Origin: Actinomycetota bacterium
GTDB taxonomy: Bacteria > Actinomycetota > Actinomycetes > Propionibacteriales > Propionibacteriaceae
NCBI GenBank assembly: GCA_020161755.1
Contig: JAIUOS010000007.1
Location: 62,001-126,000 of the forward strand
Direction of reading: 5' to 3'
Length of the DNA stretch: 64,000 nt
Below are positions 1 through 8,894 of the stretch, one piece after another; positions within the stretch are counted from its first letter, which is position 1, and every line of letters starts with the position of its first letter. The notes under the pieces were generated by a model. It was given only the letters and a program-made list of their open reading frames with translations. It ran no database searches and was not told the DNA's origin. A program made the translations under genes and the position numbers.

Positions 1-177
1 GTGGCACTGGAGGTGGATGACGTCCAGCCCCGCGATGTCGCCGAGCCGTGGCCGGTCGAAGCGAACCACCCCGGAGAGCGCGGCCGGATCGGCGAGCAGG
101 TCGTCGATCTCGTAGGCGGTGAGGTGGACGGGCACGCGGGCGTCCCAGTTCGCGCGGTTCATCTCCAGGTAGTCCAT
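1..177 (-). CDS. SAM-dependent methyltransferase, N-terminal part (runs off window)
   Basis: Minus-strand reading frame that starts at the ATG at 177-175 and leaves the window at base 1, giving the first 59 residues. The translation begins MDYLEMNRANWDARVPVH and contains LGDIAGLDVIHLQCH. This resembles the N-terminus of class I methyltransferases, in which an NRxxWDxR.PxH opening precedes the first SAM-binding strand (GxDVLHLQCxxG). The glycine loop and the rest of the Rossmann fold lie outside the window, so the substrate cannot be inferred. The plus-strand open frame over the same bases is arginine/proline-rich and is taken as a shadow. Confidence 0.75.
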   Translation of the reverse strand, partial: MDYLEMNRANWDARVPVHLTAYEIDDLLADPAALSGVVRFDRPRLGDIAGLDVIHLQCH

Positions 178-247
178 CGCCGCACCCTAGCCCGACCCCC
201 CGAGAGCCGCCGTTCTCCGCCGAACGCCGGGAAGGGAGGTCCGGGAA

Positions 248-2317
248 TCAGGAGTGCTCGGCGAGGATCGCCAGCACCGCCTCGCCGTACTGCTCGCACT
301 TGGTGCGGCCGACGCCGGGGATCGCCAGCAGGCCGGTGGTGTCCTTGGGACGGTCCTCGGCGATCGCCATCAGGGTGGCGTCGGTGAAGATCACGTACGC
401 GGGAACCGAGCGCTCGCGGGCGAGGCCGAGCCGCCAGGCCACCAGGCTGGTGTAGGTGTCCTCGTCGTAGCCGGCCGGGCAGTCGACGTGGCGCCGCAGC
501 TTGCGCTCGGCCCCGGTGTGCAGCGGCTTGCCGCAGGCGCGGCAGGTCGCGCTGAGCGCCGACGTCGGCTTCGGACGACGCCCGCCGCCGGACGGTGCCC
601 GCTCCGGACGGGGCGCGATGCCGTCCAGGAACCGGGACGGCTGGCGATGCCCGCCATCACCCCGCCGCGAGCGCGACCAGCAGATCAGCAACTGCCGCCG
701 CGCCCGGGTGATGCCGACGTAGAACAGCCGGGCCTCCTCCGCGACCTGTTCGGGGCCGGCGGCGAGCGACAACGGCAGCGTGCCCTCCTGGACGCCGACG
801 AGCGCGACGGCCGTCCACTCCAGGCCCTTGGCGGCGTGCAGGGTCGACAGGGTCACCCCGTCCGAGCTCAGCGGGTGCTCGGCCTGGGCGCGGGCGGTCA
901 ACTCGTCCACGAAACCGCCCAGGTCGGCGGTGCCCTGCCCGGCCTCCACCTGCGCGGCGGCCACGTCCTCGGCCAGCGCCAGGACGGCGGCCAGCGACTC
1001 CCAGCGCTCGCGCACCCGGCCCTGCCCGGACGGCGGCTGCTCGCTCCACCCGATGCGCGTGAGGACGTCGCGGCAGGCGTCCACGCACGGCAGGCCGGGA
1101 TCCTTGCGGGCGAGCTCGGTGAGCGTGCCGATCACCTGGCGCACCTCGGGACGGTCGTAGAACCCTTCACCACCACGGACGGTGAACGGCACCCCTGCCT
1201 GCGCCAGCGCGGCCTCGAACAGCGGCGACTGCGCGTGCACCCGGTACAGCACCGCCTGCTCCCGCCACGGCACCCCGGCCTCGTGCTGTTCGACCAGCCA
1301 GCGCGCCACCGCCACCGACTCGTCGTTCTCGGACGCGCACGGCAGCACCCTGGGCTCCGGCCCGGGCTCGCACTGGGACTCCAGCACCACCGTGCCCAGC
1401 CGGGTGTTGCGCGCCACCCGGTTGGCCAGGCCGACCACCTGCGGGCTCGACCGGTAGTCGCGCACCAGCCGCACCAGGTGGGCGTCGGGGAACCGTCCGG
1501 CGAAACCGGTGAGGTAGGACGGGGTGGCGCCGGCGAAGGAGTGGATGGTCTGGGCCGGGTCGCCCACCACGCAGTGGTCACGCCCCTCGCCCCACCAGAG
1601 GTCGAGCAGGTTCTGCTGGACGGGGTTCACGTCCTGGTACTCGTCCACCACCAGGTGGCGGTAGGTGGCACGCACCTCCTCGGCGATGTCGCCGTGCTCG
1701 CTGAGCAGGGCCACCGCGCACAGCAGGATGTCGTCGAAGTCGATCACCTCACGGTCGGCCTTGACCTGCTCGTAGCGGCCCAGCACGCGTCCGACCTGGC
1801 CGGGGTCGAGGCCGGCCACCTCGCGTCCGTGTCCGGGGGCGAGCTCGGCATAGTCGGCGGGGGCGACGTTGCTGACCTTCGCCCAGGACACCTCGGTGAG
1901 CAGGTCGCGCAGCGCGCTGGTGTCGGGGCTCAACCGCAGCCGGCGGGCCGCCTCGGCGACCATCGACATGCGCTCGTCGCTCACCGCGGGCAGCTGCGAG
2001 CCGTACCCGCGCGGCCAGAAGTACTGTGCCTGCCGCAACGCCGCGGAGTGGAACGTGCGGGCCTGCACGCTGGGGACGCCGAGGCCGCGCAGGCGCGACC
2101 GCAGCTCGCCGGCCGCCCGCGTGGTGAAGGTGACCGCGAGCACGGCGTTGGGCTGGAAGGCGCCGACCGCGGTGCCGTAGGCGATGCGGTGCGTCAACGC
2201 TCGGGTCTTGCCGGTGCCGGCACCCGCGATCACCACGACCGGCGCACCGAAGCTGGTCGCGACCTCCTGCTGCTCGGGGTCGAGGCCGGCCAGCAGCTCG
2301 GCGGGATCGGCGTTCAC
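248..2317 (-). CDS. uvrD2: ATP-dependent DNA helicase UvrD2 with HRDC domain
   Basis: Superfamily 1A 3'-5' DNA helicase of 689 residues, the usual size of actinobacterial UvrD2. Seen in the sequence: Walker A GAGTGKT at about residues 32-38, motif II VDEYQDVNP, motif V TLHAAKGLEW, motif VI VGITRARRQL, then a zinc-like module and a C-terminal HRDC domain (about 620-689). The linker module is normally four cysteines; here it reads C592-x2-C595 ... H610-x2-C613, so one Cys is His. The start chosen is the GTG at 2317; a longer frame begins at 2350 but adds 11 residues not expected before the DPEQ motif. It is divergent from recC (68 bp apart). In mycobacteria uvrD2 neighbours nudC and adnBA, which here lie beyond recCBD. 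Confidence 0.93.
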   Translation of the reverse strand: MNADPAELLAGLDPEQQEVATSFGAPVVVIAGAGTGKTRALTHRIAYGTAVGAFQPNAVLAVTFTTRAAGELRSRLRGLGVPSVQARTFHSAALRQAQYFWPRGYGSQLPAVSDERMSMVAEAARRLRLSPDTSALRDLLTEVSWAKVSNVAPADYAELAPGHGREVAGLDPGQVGRVLGRYEQVKADREVIDFDDILLCAVALLSEHGDIAEEVRATYRHLVVDEYQDVNPVQQNLLDLWWGEGRDHCVVGDPAQTIHSFAGATPSYLTGFAGRFPDAHLVRLVRDYRSSPQVVGLANRVARNTRLGTVVLESQCEPGPEPRVLPCASENDESVAVARWLVEQHEAGVPWREQAVLYRVHAQSPLFEAALAQAGVPFTVRGGEGFYDRPEVRQVIGTLTELARKDPGLPCVDACRDVLTRIGWSEQPPSGQGRVRERWESLAAVLALAEDVAAAQVEAGQGTADLGGFVDELTARAQAEHPLSSDGVTLSTLHAAKGLEWTAVALVGVQEGTLPLSLAAGPEQVAEEARLFYVGITRARRQLLICWSRSRRGDGGHRQPSRFLDGIAPRPERAPSGGGRRPKPTSALSATCRACGKPLHTGAERKLRRHVDCPAGYDEDTYTSLVAWRLGLARERSVPAYVIFTDATLMAIAEDRPKDTTGLLAIPGVGRTKCEQYGEAVLAILAEHS

Positions 2318-2385
2318 GGGACCCCACTGTAGGAGTTGGCACGGACACACGAGCTGTCAGTGGCTGCCTCTAGGGTGAGACCACC

Positions 2386-5300
2386 ATGCAGTTCCACTCC
2401 ACCCGCACCGCAGACGAGCTCGTCGAGCGCCTGCTGTCGTTGTGGTCCGTCCCGCGCGACGACCCGTTCACGTTCGACCTGGCGGTCGTGCCCGGTCCGG
2501 GCTTCCAGCGGTGGCTGTCGCAGCGGCTCGCCACCGCCGGCACCGAGCCCGGCATCTGCGCGGGCGTGGAGTTCACCACCTTCGCCGGCCTCGAGTACCG
2601 GTTGGCCGGCCCCGACGACCCGTGGCGCCCCGAGCGGCTGGCCTGGCTGGTGCAGCGCGTCGCCGCCACCGCCACCGACCCGGCGCTGGCCGTGCTCCAG
2701 CGCCACCTCGCCGCCTCGCGGGAGGGGTTCACCGCCAGCCACCGGGTCGCCCGCCAGTTCGCGGGCTACGCGCGCTTCCGGCCGGCGATGCTGGCCGAGT
2801 GGACGCGGGGCGCCGACACCGGCCCCGACGGCTCCCCGCTGGGCGAGAACGCCTGGCAGGCGCACCTGTGGCGGCTGCTGGCCATCGAGACCGGCGACGA
2901 CCCGCTACGCCGCCGGGCCGCGCTGCTCGAGCGCCTCGCCGCCGGCCCCGTCGAGGAACTTCCGAGCCGGGTCGCGGTGCTGGCACCGCCGCACCTGGGG
3001 GCCGGCGCGCTCGACCTGCTGTCCGCGCTCGACACCCACCACCACGTCGACGTGGTCACGCTCACCCCGTCGCCCAGCCGCCGGCGTCCGGCCACCCCGG
3101 GGTTGCGGCGCGCCGAGGTCACCCCATGGCCGGGCCACCCGCTGAACGAGAGCCTCGCGATCGTCGCCGACGAGGCCGCCGGGCTGCTGCCCGCCCCGCA
3201 GCCGTCGGCCGAGCCGGCCGCACCGGACACCCTCCTCGGTTGGCTCCAGGCCGACCTGCGGGCCGACCGTCCGCCGGTGCCGCGGGTACTGCGTGCCGGT
3301 GACGCCTCGGTGGCGGTCCACCTGTCGCACGGACGCGACCGGCAGGTCGAGGTGCTGCGCGAGGTGCTCACCGGCGTCCTCGCCGCCGACCCGACGCTGG
3401 AGCCGCGCGACATCGCCGTCCTCACCCCCGATGTGGACGGCTTCGCGCCCCTGGTCGGCGCCGCGTTCACCCCGCCGTCCGGGCCGGTGGTGCACCCCGC
3501 GCAGCGGTTCCGGGTGCAGGTGGCCGACCGGTCGGTCGCGCAGGTCAACCCGATGGTCACCCTGCTGGTCGACCTGTTGCGGCTGCCGGACGCGCGCATC
3601 GAGGCGTCCGCCTTGCTGGAACTGTGCGCCCGTCCGGGGGTGGCCCGCCGGTTCGGTTTCACGGCCGAGTCGCGCGAGCGCCTGGTCGACCTGGTCGAGC
3701 GCGCCGGCATCCGCTGGGGCCTCTCCCCCGCCCACCGCGGCGACTGGGGGCTGAAGGGCTTCCCGCAGAACACGTGGGTGGCCGGCCTCCAGCGCATGCT
3801 GCTCGGCGTCACCCTGGCCGAGACCGACCTGGTCTCGGCCGGCACGGTGCTGCCGCTGGACGACGTGGAGTCCTCCGACGTCGAACTGGTGGGCGGGTTG
3901 AGCGAGCTGGTCGGACGCGTGTCCCGGCTGGTGGCAGAGCTCGGCCAGCCCGCCACCCTGGCCGAGTGGGCGCAGCGCTGCCGGTCCGGGCTGGAGTCGC
4001 TGGTGTCGCTGCCGCACGAGGACGAGTGGCAGCTCGGCGACGTGTGGGCCGGGCTGGCCCGGCTGGCCGAGCACGGCGGGGCCGCGTCAGACACCCCGAT
4101 CGGTCGGCACGCCGCGCTGCGGGCGATCGAGCACGAGTTCGCCGGTGCGCCCGCGCGGGGCGCGTTCGGCAACGGCTCGCTTGTCGTCGCGGGCCTGGCC
4201 TCCCTGCGCCACGTGCCGCACCGGGTGCTGGTGCTGCTGGGCTGGGACGCCGACCGCTTCCCCCGCTCGGGCCGGCGCCACGGCGACGACCTGCTCGGCC
4301 AGGAGCCCCGCGTCGGCGACCCGTCGGTCGCGCTGGACGACCGGCAGGTGCTGCTGGACGCGGTCCACGCCGCCGGCGAGCGGCTGGTCGTGATCGCGCA
4401 GGGACGCAGCGAGGCCACCAACGAGCCGGTGCCGCTCGCAGCGCCGCTCGCCGAACTGCTGGACGCCCTCGACCGCGCGGCCGCCACGCCCGCGGGGGTC
4501 GGTGCGGGGTCCGCGGTCACCGTCCAGCACCCGCTCCAGCCGTTCGACACCCGCTACTTCGACCCCGCCCACCCCGAGCTGTCCAGCGCCGACCCGCTCG
4601 CCTACCGGGCGGCGGCGGCCACCCTCGAACCGCCGGTCGAGCCGTCCGCCCGACGCCCCCTGAGCGGCCTGCCGGCGTTCGACCTCAGCGGCGGCGTCAG
4701 CCTCGACGACCTCACCGGCTACTTCGCCCACCCCGCGCGGGCGCTACTGCGGAACCGCACCGGCGTGAGCCTGGGCGACGACCCGCAGGCCGGGGACGCG
4801 ATCCCGATCGAGCCCGACCACCTCGCCCGCTGGCAGATCGGCAACCGGGTGCTGTCGCGGCTGCGGGCGGGCCACGAGGAGTCGGCGGTGCGCACGGCCG
4901 AGTGGCTCCGCGGGCAGGTGCCGCCGTTCGAGCTCGGCGCGGCGCTGCTCGACGGCGTCCTCAGTGAGGCCCGGCGGTCGCTGCGGGAGATGCCGGCCGA
5001 GCTGCCCGACCCGCAGCTCCACGACCTCGCGCTCACCGTGCCGGTGCCCGGCCACGGCCAGGTCCCGCTGGTGGGTCGGGTGGTGAGCCACGGCGACGAG
5101 CTGGTGCAGGTGGAGTTCTCCAGCCTCCAGCCCAAGCACCGCCTGGCCGCGTGGCTGCGCCTGCTGGCGCTGGCCGCCGGCATGCCCGGCGACTGGCGCG
5201 CCCGCGTCGTCGGCAAGGGCCGGCGCACCACGCTGGTGGCACCGCCCCCGCCCGTCGCCCTCGACCTGCTCGGCCGCTACCTCGCTGTCTACGCGCGCGG

Positions 5301-5589
5301 CATGTCGGAGCCGCTGCCGGCCCTGCCCCGGGTGGGCGCGGCCTGGGCGGGCTTCCGGGCGAGCCGGCGCGACCCCGCCGACCCGCTGGTGAGCCGCAAG
5401 CAGCTGGAGCGCTGCTGGGACTGGGAGTCCGACGCCTACTGGGGCACGTTCTTCACCTTCCCGCAGGTGCTCGAGCTGCCGCTGGACGGCCTCGGGATCC
5501 CCGGTGCCGACCCGGCCGAACGCACCCTCGTCGGGGCGCTCGCGAGCAGCATCTGGGAGCCCCTCCTCGCCGCGGAGGTGCCCGCGTGA
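2386..5589 (+). CDS. recC: Exodeoxyribonuclease V gamma subunit RecC
   Basis: RecC recognises Chi-type sites and splits the duplex within the RecBCD helicase-nuclease that processes double-strand ends. The 1067-residue product starts at ATG 2386, opening QFHSTRTADELVERLLSLW, typical of RecC/exonuclease V gamma N-termini. It has the family's length, no Walker A (RecC is a dead helicase fold), and a C-terminal inactive-nuclease-like region. Its stop overlaps the GTG start of recB in a GTGA, the usual co-translation arrangement. A possible -10 (TAGGGT, about 2372-2377) lies very close to the start, so the message may be nearly leaderless. Identification rests on overall similarity plus the recB-recD context. 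Confidence 0.92.
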   Translation: MQFHSTRTADELVERLLSLWSVPRDDPFTFDLAVVPGPGFQRWLSQRLATAGTEPGICAGVEFTTFAGLEYRLAGPDDPWRPERLAWLVQRVAATATDPALAVLQRHLAASREGFTASHRVARQFAGYARFRPAMLAEWTRGADTGPDGSPLGENAWQAHLWRLLAIETGDDPLRRRAALLERLAAGPVEELPSRVAVLAPPHLGAGALDLLSALDTHHHVDVVTLTPSPSRRRPATPGLRRAEVTPWPGHPLNESLAIVADEAAGLLPAPQPSAEPAAPDTLLGWLQADLRADRPPVPRVLRAGDASVAVHLSHGRDRQVEVLREVLTGVLAADPTLEPRDIAVLTPDVDGFAPLVGAAFTPPSGPVVHPAQRFRVQVADRSVAQVNPMVTLLVDLLRLPDARIEASALLELCARPGVARRFGFTAESRERLVDLVERAGIRWGLSPAHRGDWGLKGFPQNTWVAGLQRMLLGVTLAETDLVSAGTVLPLDDVESSDVELVGGLSELVGRVSRLVAELGQPATLAEWAQRCRSGLESLVSLPHEDEWQLGDVWAGLARLAEHGGAASDTPIGRHAALRAIEHEFAGAPARGAFGNGSLVVAGLASLRHVPHRVLVLLGWDADRFPRSGRRHGDDLLGQEPRVGDPSVALDDRQVLLDAVHAAGERLVVIAQGRSEATNEPVPLAAPLAELLDALDRAAATPAGVGAGSAVTVQHPLQPFDTRYFDPAHPELSSADPLAYRAAAATLEPPVEPSARRPLSGLPAFDLSGGVSLDDLTGYFAHPARALLRNRTGVSLGDDPQAGDAIPIEPDHLARWQIGNRVLSRLRAGHEESAVRTAEWLRGQVPPFELGAALLDGVLSEARRSLREMPAELPDPQLHDLALTVPVPGHGQVPLVGRVVSHGDELVQVEFSSLQPKHRLAAWLRLLALAAGMPGDWRARVVGKGRRTTLVAPPPPVALDLLGRYLAVYARGMSEPLPALPRVGAAWAGFRASRRDPADPLVSRKQLERCWDWESDAYWGTFFTFPQVLELPLDGLGIPGADPAERTLVGALASSIWEPLLAAEVPA

Positions 5590-8500
5590 ACACCCCACGC
5601 CTGAGCCGGTTCGACCCGGCCGGACCGCTGCCGGTGGGCACCGCGGTGCTGGAGGCCAGCGCGGGCACCGGCAAGACCCACGCGATCGCCGCCCTCGCCA
5701 CCCGCTACCTGGCCGACGGGCTGGTGGACGCCGACCGGCTCGCGGTGATCAGCTTCAGCCGCATCGCGTCCGCCGAGCTCCGCTCGCGGGTGCGTGACCG
5801 CCTGCGCAGCACGATCGCGGTGCTCACCTCCCGGCTGGTCGGCACGCTGGCCGTCGACCCCGACGAGACCGACCAGCTGTTGCTGACCGGCACCGACGAC
5901 GACGTGATGGCCCGGCTCGGCCGGCTGCACCGGGCGGTCGCCAGGCTGGACGCGGCCAGCATCATGACCATCCACCAGTTCTGCCAGGCGATGCTCGACG
6001 AACTCGGGGTGCTGGCCGAGCAGGACCCGCAGGCGAGCCTGGCCGAGGACCTCAGCCTCACCGTCGACCAGGTCGTCGACGACCTGTACCTGGGCCGCTA
6101 CGCCCGCAACCCGATGGGTCCGCCGTTCGCCCTCGACGTCGCCCGCCGGCTGGCGCGGTCGGCCGTGGAACTCCCCGACGCCCCGCTGGTGCCGGACGCC
6201 GGGCTGAGCGGTCGCCTGGCCGAGCGGCTGGCGTTCGCCACGGCGGTGCGCGACGAGCTGGCGGCACGCAAGCGCCGGCTCGGGGTGTACTCCTTCGACG
6301 ACCAGCTGCTGCGGCTGCGCGACGCGCTGCGGGGCGAGGAGGCCGGCCCCCGGCTCGACCGGCTGCGCGCACGCTGCGAGGTCGTGCTCGTGGACGAGTT
6401 CCAGGACACCGACCCGGTCCAGTGGGAGGTCCTGCGGGCGGCCTTCCACGGCCACGTGCCGCTGGTGCTGATCGGCGACCCCAAGCAGTCGATCTACGCC
6501 TTCCGCGGTGCCGACGTGCACGCCTACACCGACGCGGTCGCCGCGGCCGGGGTGAAGTACTCACTCGACCAGAACCACCGTGCCGACGCCGGCGTGGTGC
6601 ACGCGGTGAACAGCCTGTTCGCCGGGGTCACGCTGGGCGAGGGCATCGAGGTGCCGGCGGTGTCCGCCACCCACGCCACGTCCCGGCTGGTCGGTCCCGA
6701 CGGGTCGCCGTGGTCGGCGCCGGTGCGGCTGCGCTGCCTGCCCGGGGAGGAGCCCGTCCGCGCCAAGGAGTCCCGCGAACGCGTCATCGCCGACCTCACC
6801 GCCGAGGTGATCGCGCTGCTGGACGGCGACGCTCGGGTGGTGGACGCCGACGGGCCCCGTCCGCTGGAGGCGCGCGACATATCCGTCCTGGTCAGCACCA
6901 ACGGGCGTGGACGCGAGGTGGCCGCGGCCTTGACCGGGGCCGGGGTCCCGGTGGCGTTCTCGGGGGCCGACTCGATCTTCGCCACCCCGGCCGCCCGGGG
7001 CTGGCTGGTGCTCCTGCGGGCGCTCGAGCAGCCGCGCCGGGCCGCCGTCCGCGCGGCGATCCTGACCGACTTCGTCGGCGGCGACCTCGACGGCCTGGCG
7101 CTGGCCGACGAGGAGCGCATGACCGCCTGGGCAGGGCTGCTCCAGGGCTGGTCGCGGGTGCTGTCCGGCCAGGGCGTCGCCGCGCTGTTCGCGGCCGTCC
7201 AGGGTGAGAGCGGTCCGGCCGGGGGCAGCCTGTCCGAACGGGTGCTGCGGCGTCCGCGCGGTGAGCGTGACCTCACCGACTACCGTCACCTGGCCGAGAT
7301 CCTGCACGCCCAGCACACCGACGGGCTGCGCGGGCAGGCGCTGGTGTCGTGGCTGGAGGAGGCGGTCGAGCGGGGCTCGGTGACGTCCGACCGCATCCGC
7401 CGGCTGGAGACCGACCGTCACGCCGTCCAGATCATGACCGTGCACAAGGCGAAGGGCCTCCAGTTCCCGGTGGTGCTGCTGCCCGAGGCCGCCGACCTGT
7501 GGGTGCCCGACGACGAGGACGAGTCCCTGGCCTTCCACGCCGACGGACGGCGGGTGCTCGACGTGGGCGGACGCGACGCGCCCGGCCGGGCCGAGCGGGT
7601 GCACGCCCACGCCGTCGAGGACGCCGAGGACCGGCTGCGCGGCCTCTACGTCGCGGTGACCCGCGCGCAGTCCCAACTCGTCCTGTGGTGGTCGCGCACC
7701 CACACCAACACCGCGTCCTCGCCGCTGCACCGCATGCTGTTCCGCCGCCGCGACGTCACCGGGCCGCCGGAGGCGTCCTACCCCCTCGACGCGCCTCCCG
7801 GCGACGGCCACCCGGCGGGGCTGGCCTGGCTGGCGGAGGCCGGCATCCGGGTCGAGGAGTGCGTCCCGGTCGCCGCGCCGCACCTGGGCACCACGAGCGA
7901 CCGTCCGCAGCGCCTCGGCCTCGCCGCCTTCACCCGCAGCGTCGACCCGTTGTGGCGCCGCACGTCCTATTCCGGGCTCACCGAGGCGGTCCACGCCCGC
8001 CCGCCGGTCGCGCTGACGGCCGAGACCGTGGTCGACGACGAGCCGGCGGACGGCACGCCGCTGCTGCCCGAGCTGGCCGGCGTGCCGTCCCCGATGGCCG
8101 ACCTGCCCGGCGGCACGGCGTTCGGCAGCCTGGTGCACCAGGTGCTGGAGAACCTCGACTGGAACGCCCCCGACGCCGAGCTCGCCGCTCGCGTGCGGGA
8201 GGCGACCGGCGCGGCGTTCCTGCGCTACCCGGTGCCCGGCGTCACGCCGGAGACGCTCGCCGAGGCCCTGTTGCCGAGCCTGTTCACCCCGTTGGGACGC
8301 CTGACCGGCGGGCTGCCGCTGGCCGCCATCCCGGTGGCCGACCGGTTGAGCGAGCTGAACTTCGAGTTCGCGCTCGGCACGGCGTCCTCGCACACCACCC
8401 TGCGCGACGTCGCCGACCTGATGGCCGCCCACCTGCCGGCGGACGACCCGCTGGCCGGCTACCCGGCCGAACTCGCCCACCCGCACCTCGCCGGCCAGGT

Positions 8501-8894
8501 GCTGCGCGGCTTCCTGACCGGCAGCATCGACTCGGTGCTGCGCGTGCCCTCGCCGGACGGGCCGCGCTTCGTCGTGGTCGACTACAAGACCAACCGGCTC
8601 GGCCCGGCCGAGCTGACCCTCGACCACTACAGCGAGCCGCTGATGGTGGCCGAGATGTTGCGCACGCACTACCCGCTCCAGGCGATCCTCTACTGCGTGG
8701 CGCTGCACCGGTTCCTGTCCGCGCGGCTGCCCGGCTACGACCCGGCCACGCACCTGGGCGGCGTCGGCTACCTGTTCGTCCGGGGCATGGGCGGACGCGA
8801 GGCCACCGGCGGCAACGGCGTGTTCAGCTGGTTCCCGCCGGCGAGCCTGGTGGTGGCGCTGTCCGACCTGCTGGCCGATCGGAGGCTGCCGTGA
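5586..8894 (+). CDS. recB: Exodeoxyribonuclease V beta subunit RecB (helicase-nuclease)
   Basis: Slow 3'-5' motor and the only nuclease of RecBCD. 1102 residues from a GTG that overlaps the recC stop. Visible motifs: Walker A EASAGTGKT at residues 23-31, motif II VLVDEFQDTDPVQ, GDPKQSIYAFRGAD (motif III), TVHKAKGLQFPVV (motif V), YVAVTRAQSQL (motif VI). In the C-terminal nuclease domain, a His in FGSLVHQVLEN, an Asp in GSIDSVL and D999-Y-K1001-TN form the RecB/Cas4-type metal site. All catalytic elements look intact, so the complex should be active as both helicase and nuclease. The stop overlaps recD in a GTGA. Confidence 0.95.
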   Translation: MNTPRLSRFDPAGPLPVGTAVLEASAGTGKTHAIAALATRYLADGLVDADRLAVISFSRIASAELRSRVRDRLRSTIAVLTSRLVGTLAVDPDETDQLLLTGTDDDVMARLGRLHRAVARLDAASIMTIHQFCQAMLDELGVLAEQDPQASLAEDLSLTVDQVVDDLYLGRYARNPMGPPFALDVARRLARSAVELPDAPLVPDAGLSGRLAERLAFATAVRDELAARKRRLGVYSFDDQLLRLRDALRGEEAGPRLDRLRARCEVVLVDEFQDTDPVQWEVLRAAFHGHVPLVLIGDPKQSIYAFRGADVHAYTDAVAAAGVKYSLDQNHRADAGVVHAVNSLFAGVTLGEGIEVPAVSATHATSRLVGPDGSPWSAPVRLRCLPGEEPVRAKESRERVIADLTAEVIALLDGDARVVDADGPRPLEARDISVLVSTNGRGREVAAALTGAGVPVAFSGADSIFATPAARGWLVLLRALEQPRRAAVRAAILTDFVGGDLDGLALADEERMTAWAGLLQGWSRVLSGQGVAALFAAVQGESGPAGGSLSERVLRRPRGERDLTDYRHLAEILHAQHTDGLRGQALVSWLEEAVERGSVTSDRIRRLETDRHAVQIMTVHKAKGLQFPVVLLPEAADLWVPDDEDESLAFHADGRRVLDVGGRDAPGRAERVHAHAVEDAEDRLRGLYVAVTRAQSQLVLWWSRTHTNTASSPLHRMLFRRRDVTGPPEASYPLDAPPGDGHPAGLAWLAEAGIRVEECVPVAAPHLGTTSDRPQRLGLAAFTRSVDPLWRRTSYSGLTEAVHARPPVALTAETVVDDEPADGTPLLPELAGVPSPMADLPGGTAFGSLVHQVLENLDWNAPDAELAARVREATGAAFLRYPVPGVTPETLAEALLPSLFTPLGRLTGGLPLAAIPVADRLSELNFEFALGTASSHTTLRDVADLMAAHLPADDPLAGYPAELAHPHLAGQVLRGFLTGSIDSVLRVPSPDGPRFVVVDYKTNRLGPAELTLDHYSEPLMVAEMLRTHYPLQAILYCVALHRFLSARLPGYDPATHLGGVGYLFVRGMGGREATGGNGVFSWFPPASLVVALSDLLADRRLP

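Noticed and set aside
1-387. Plus-strand open frame of 128 residues at the window start
   Set aside because: Arg/Pro-rich composition and antisense to a recognisable methyltransferase N-terminus and to uvrD2; it is a shadow of GC-rich coding DNA.
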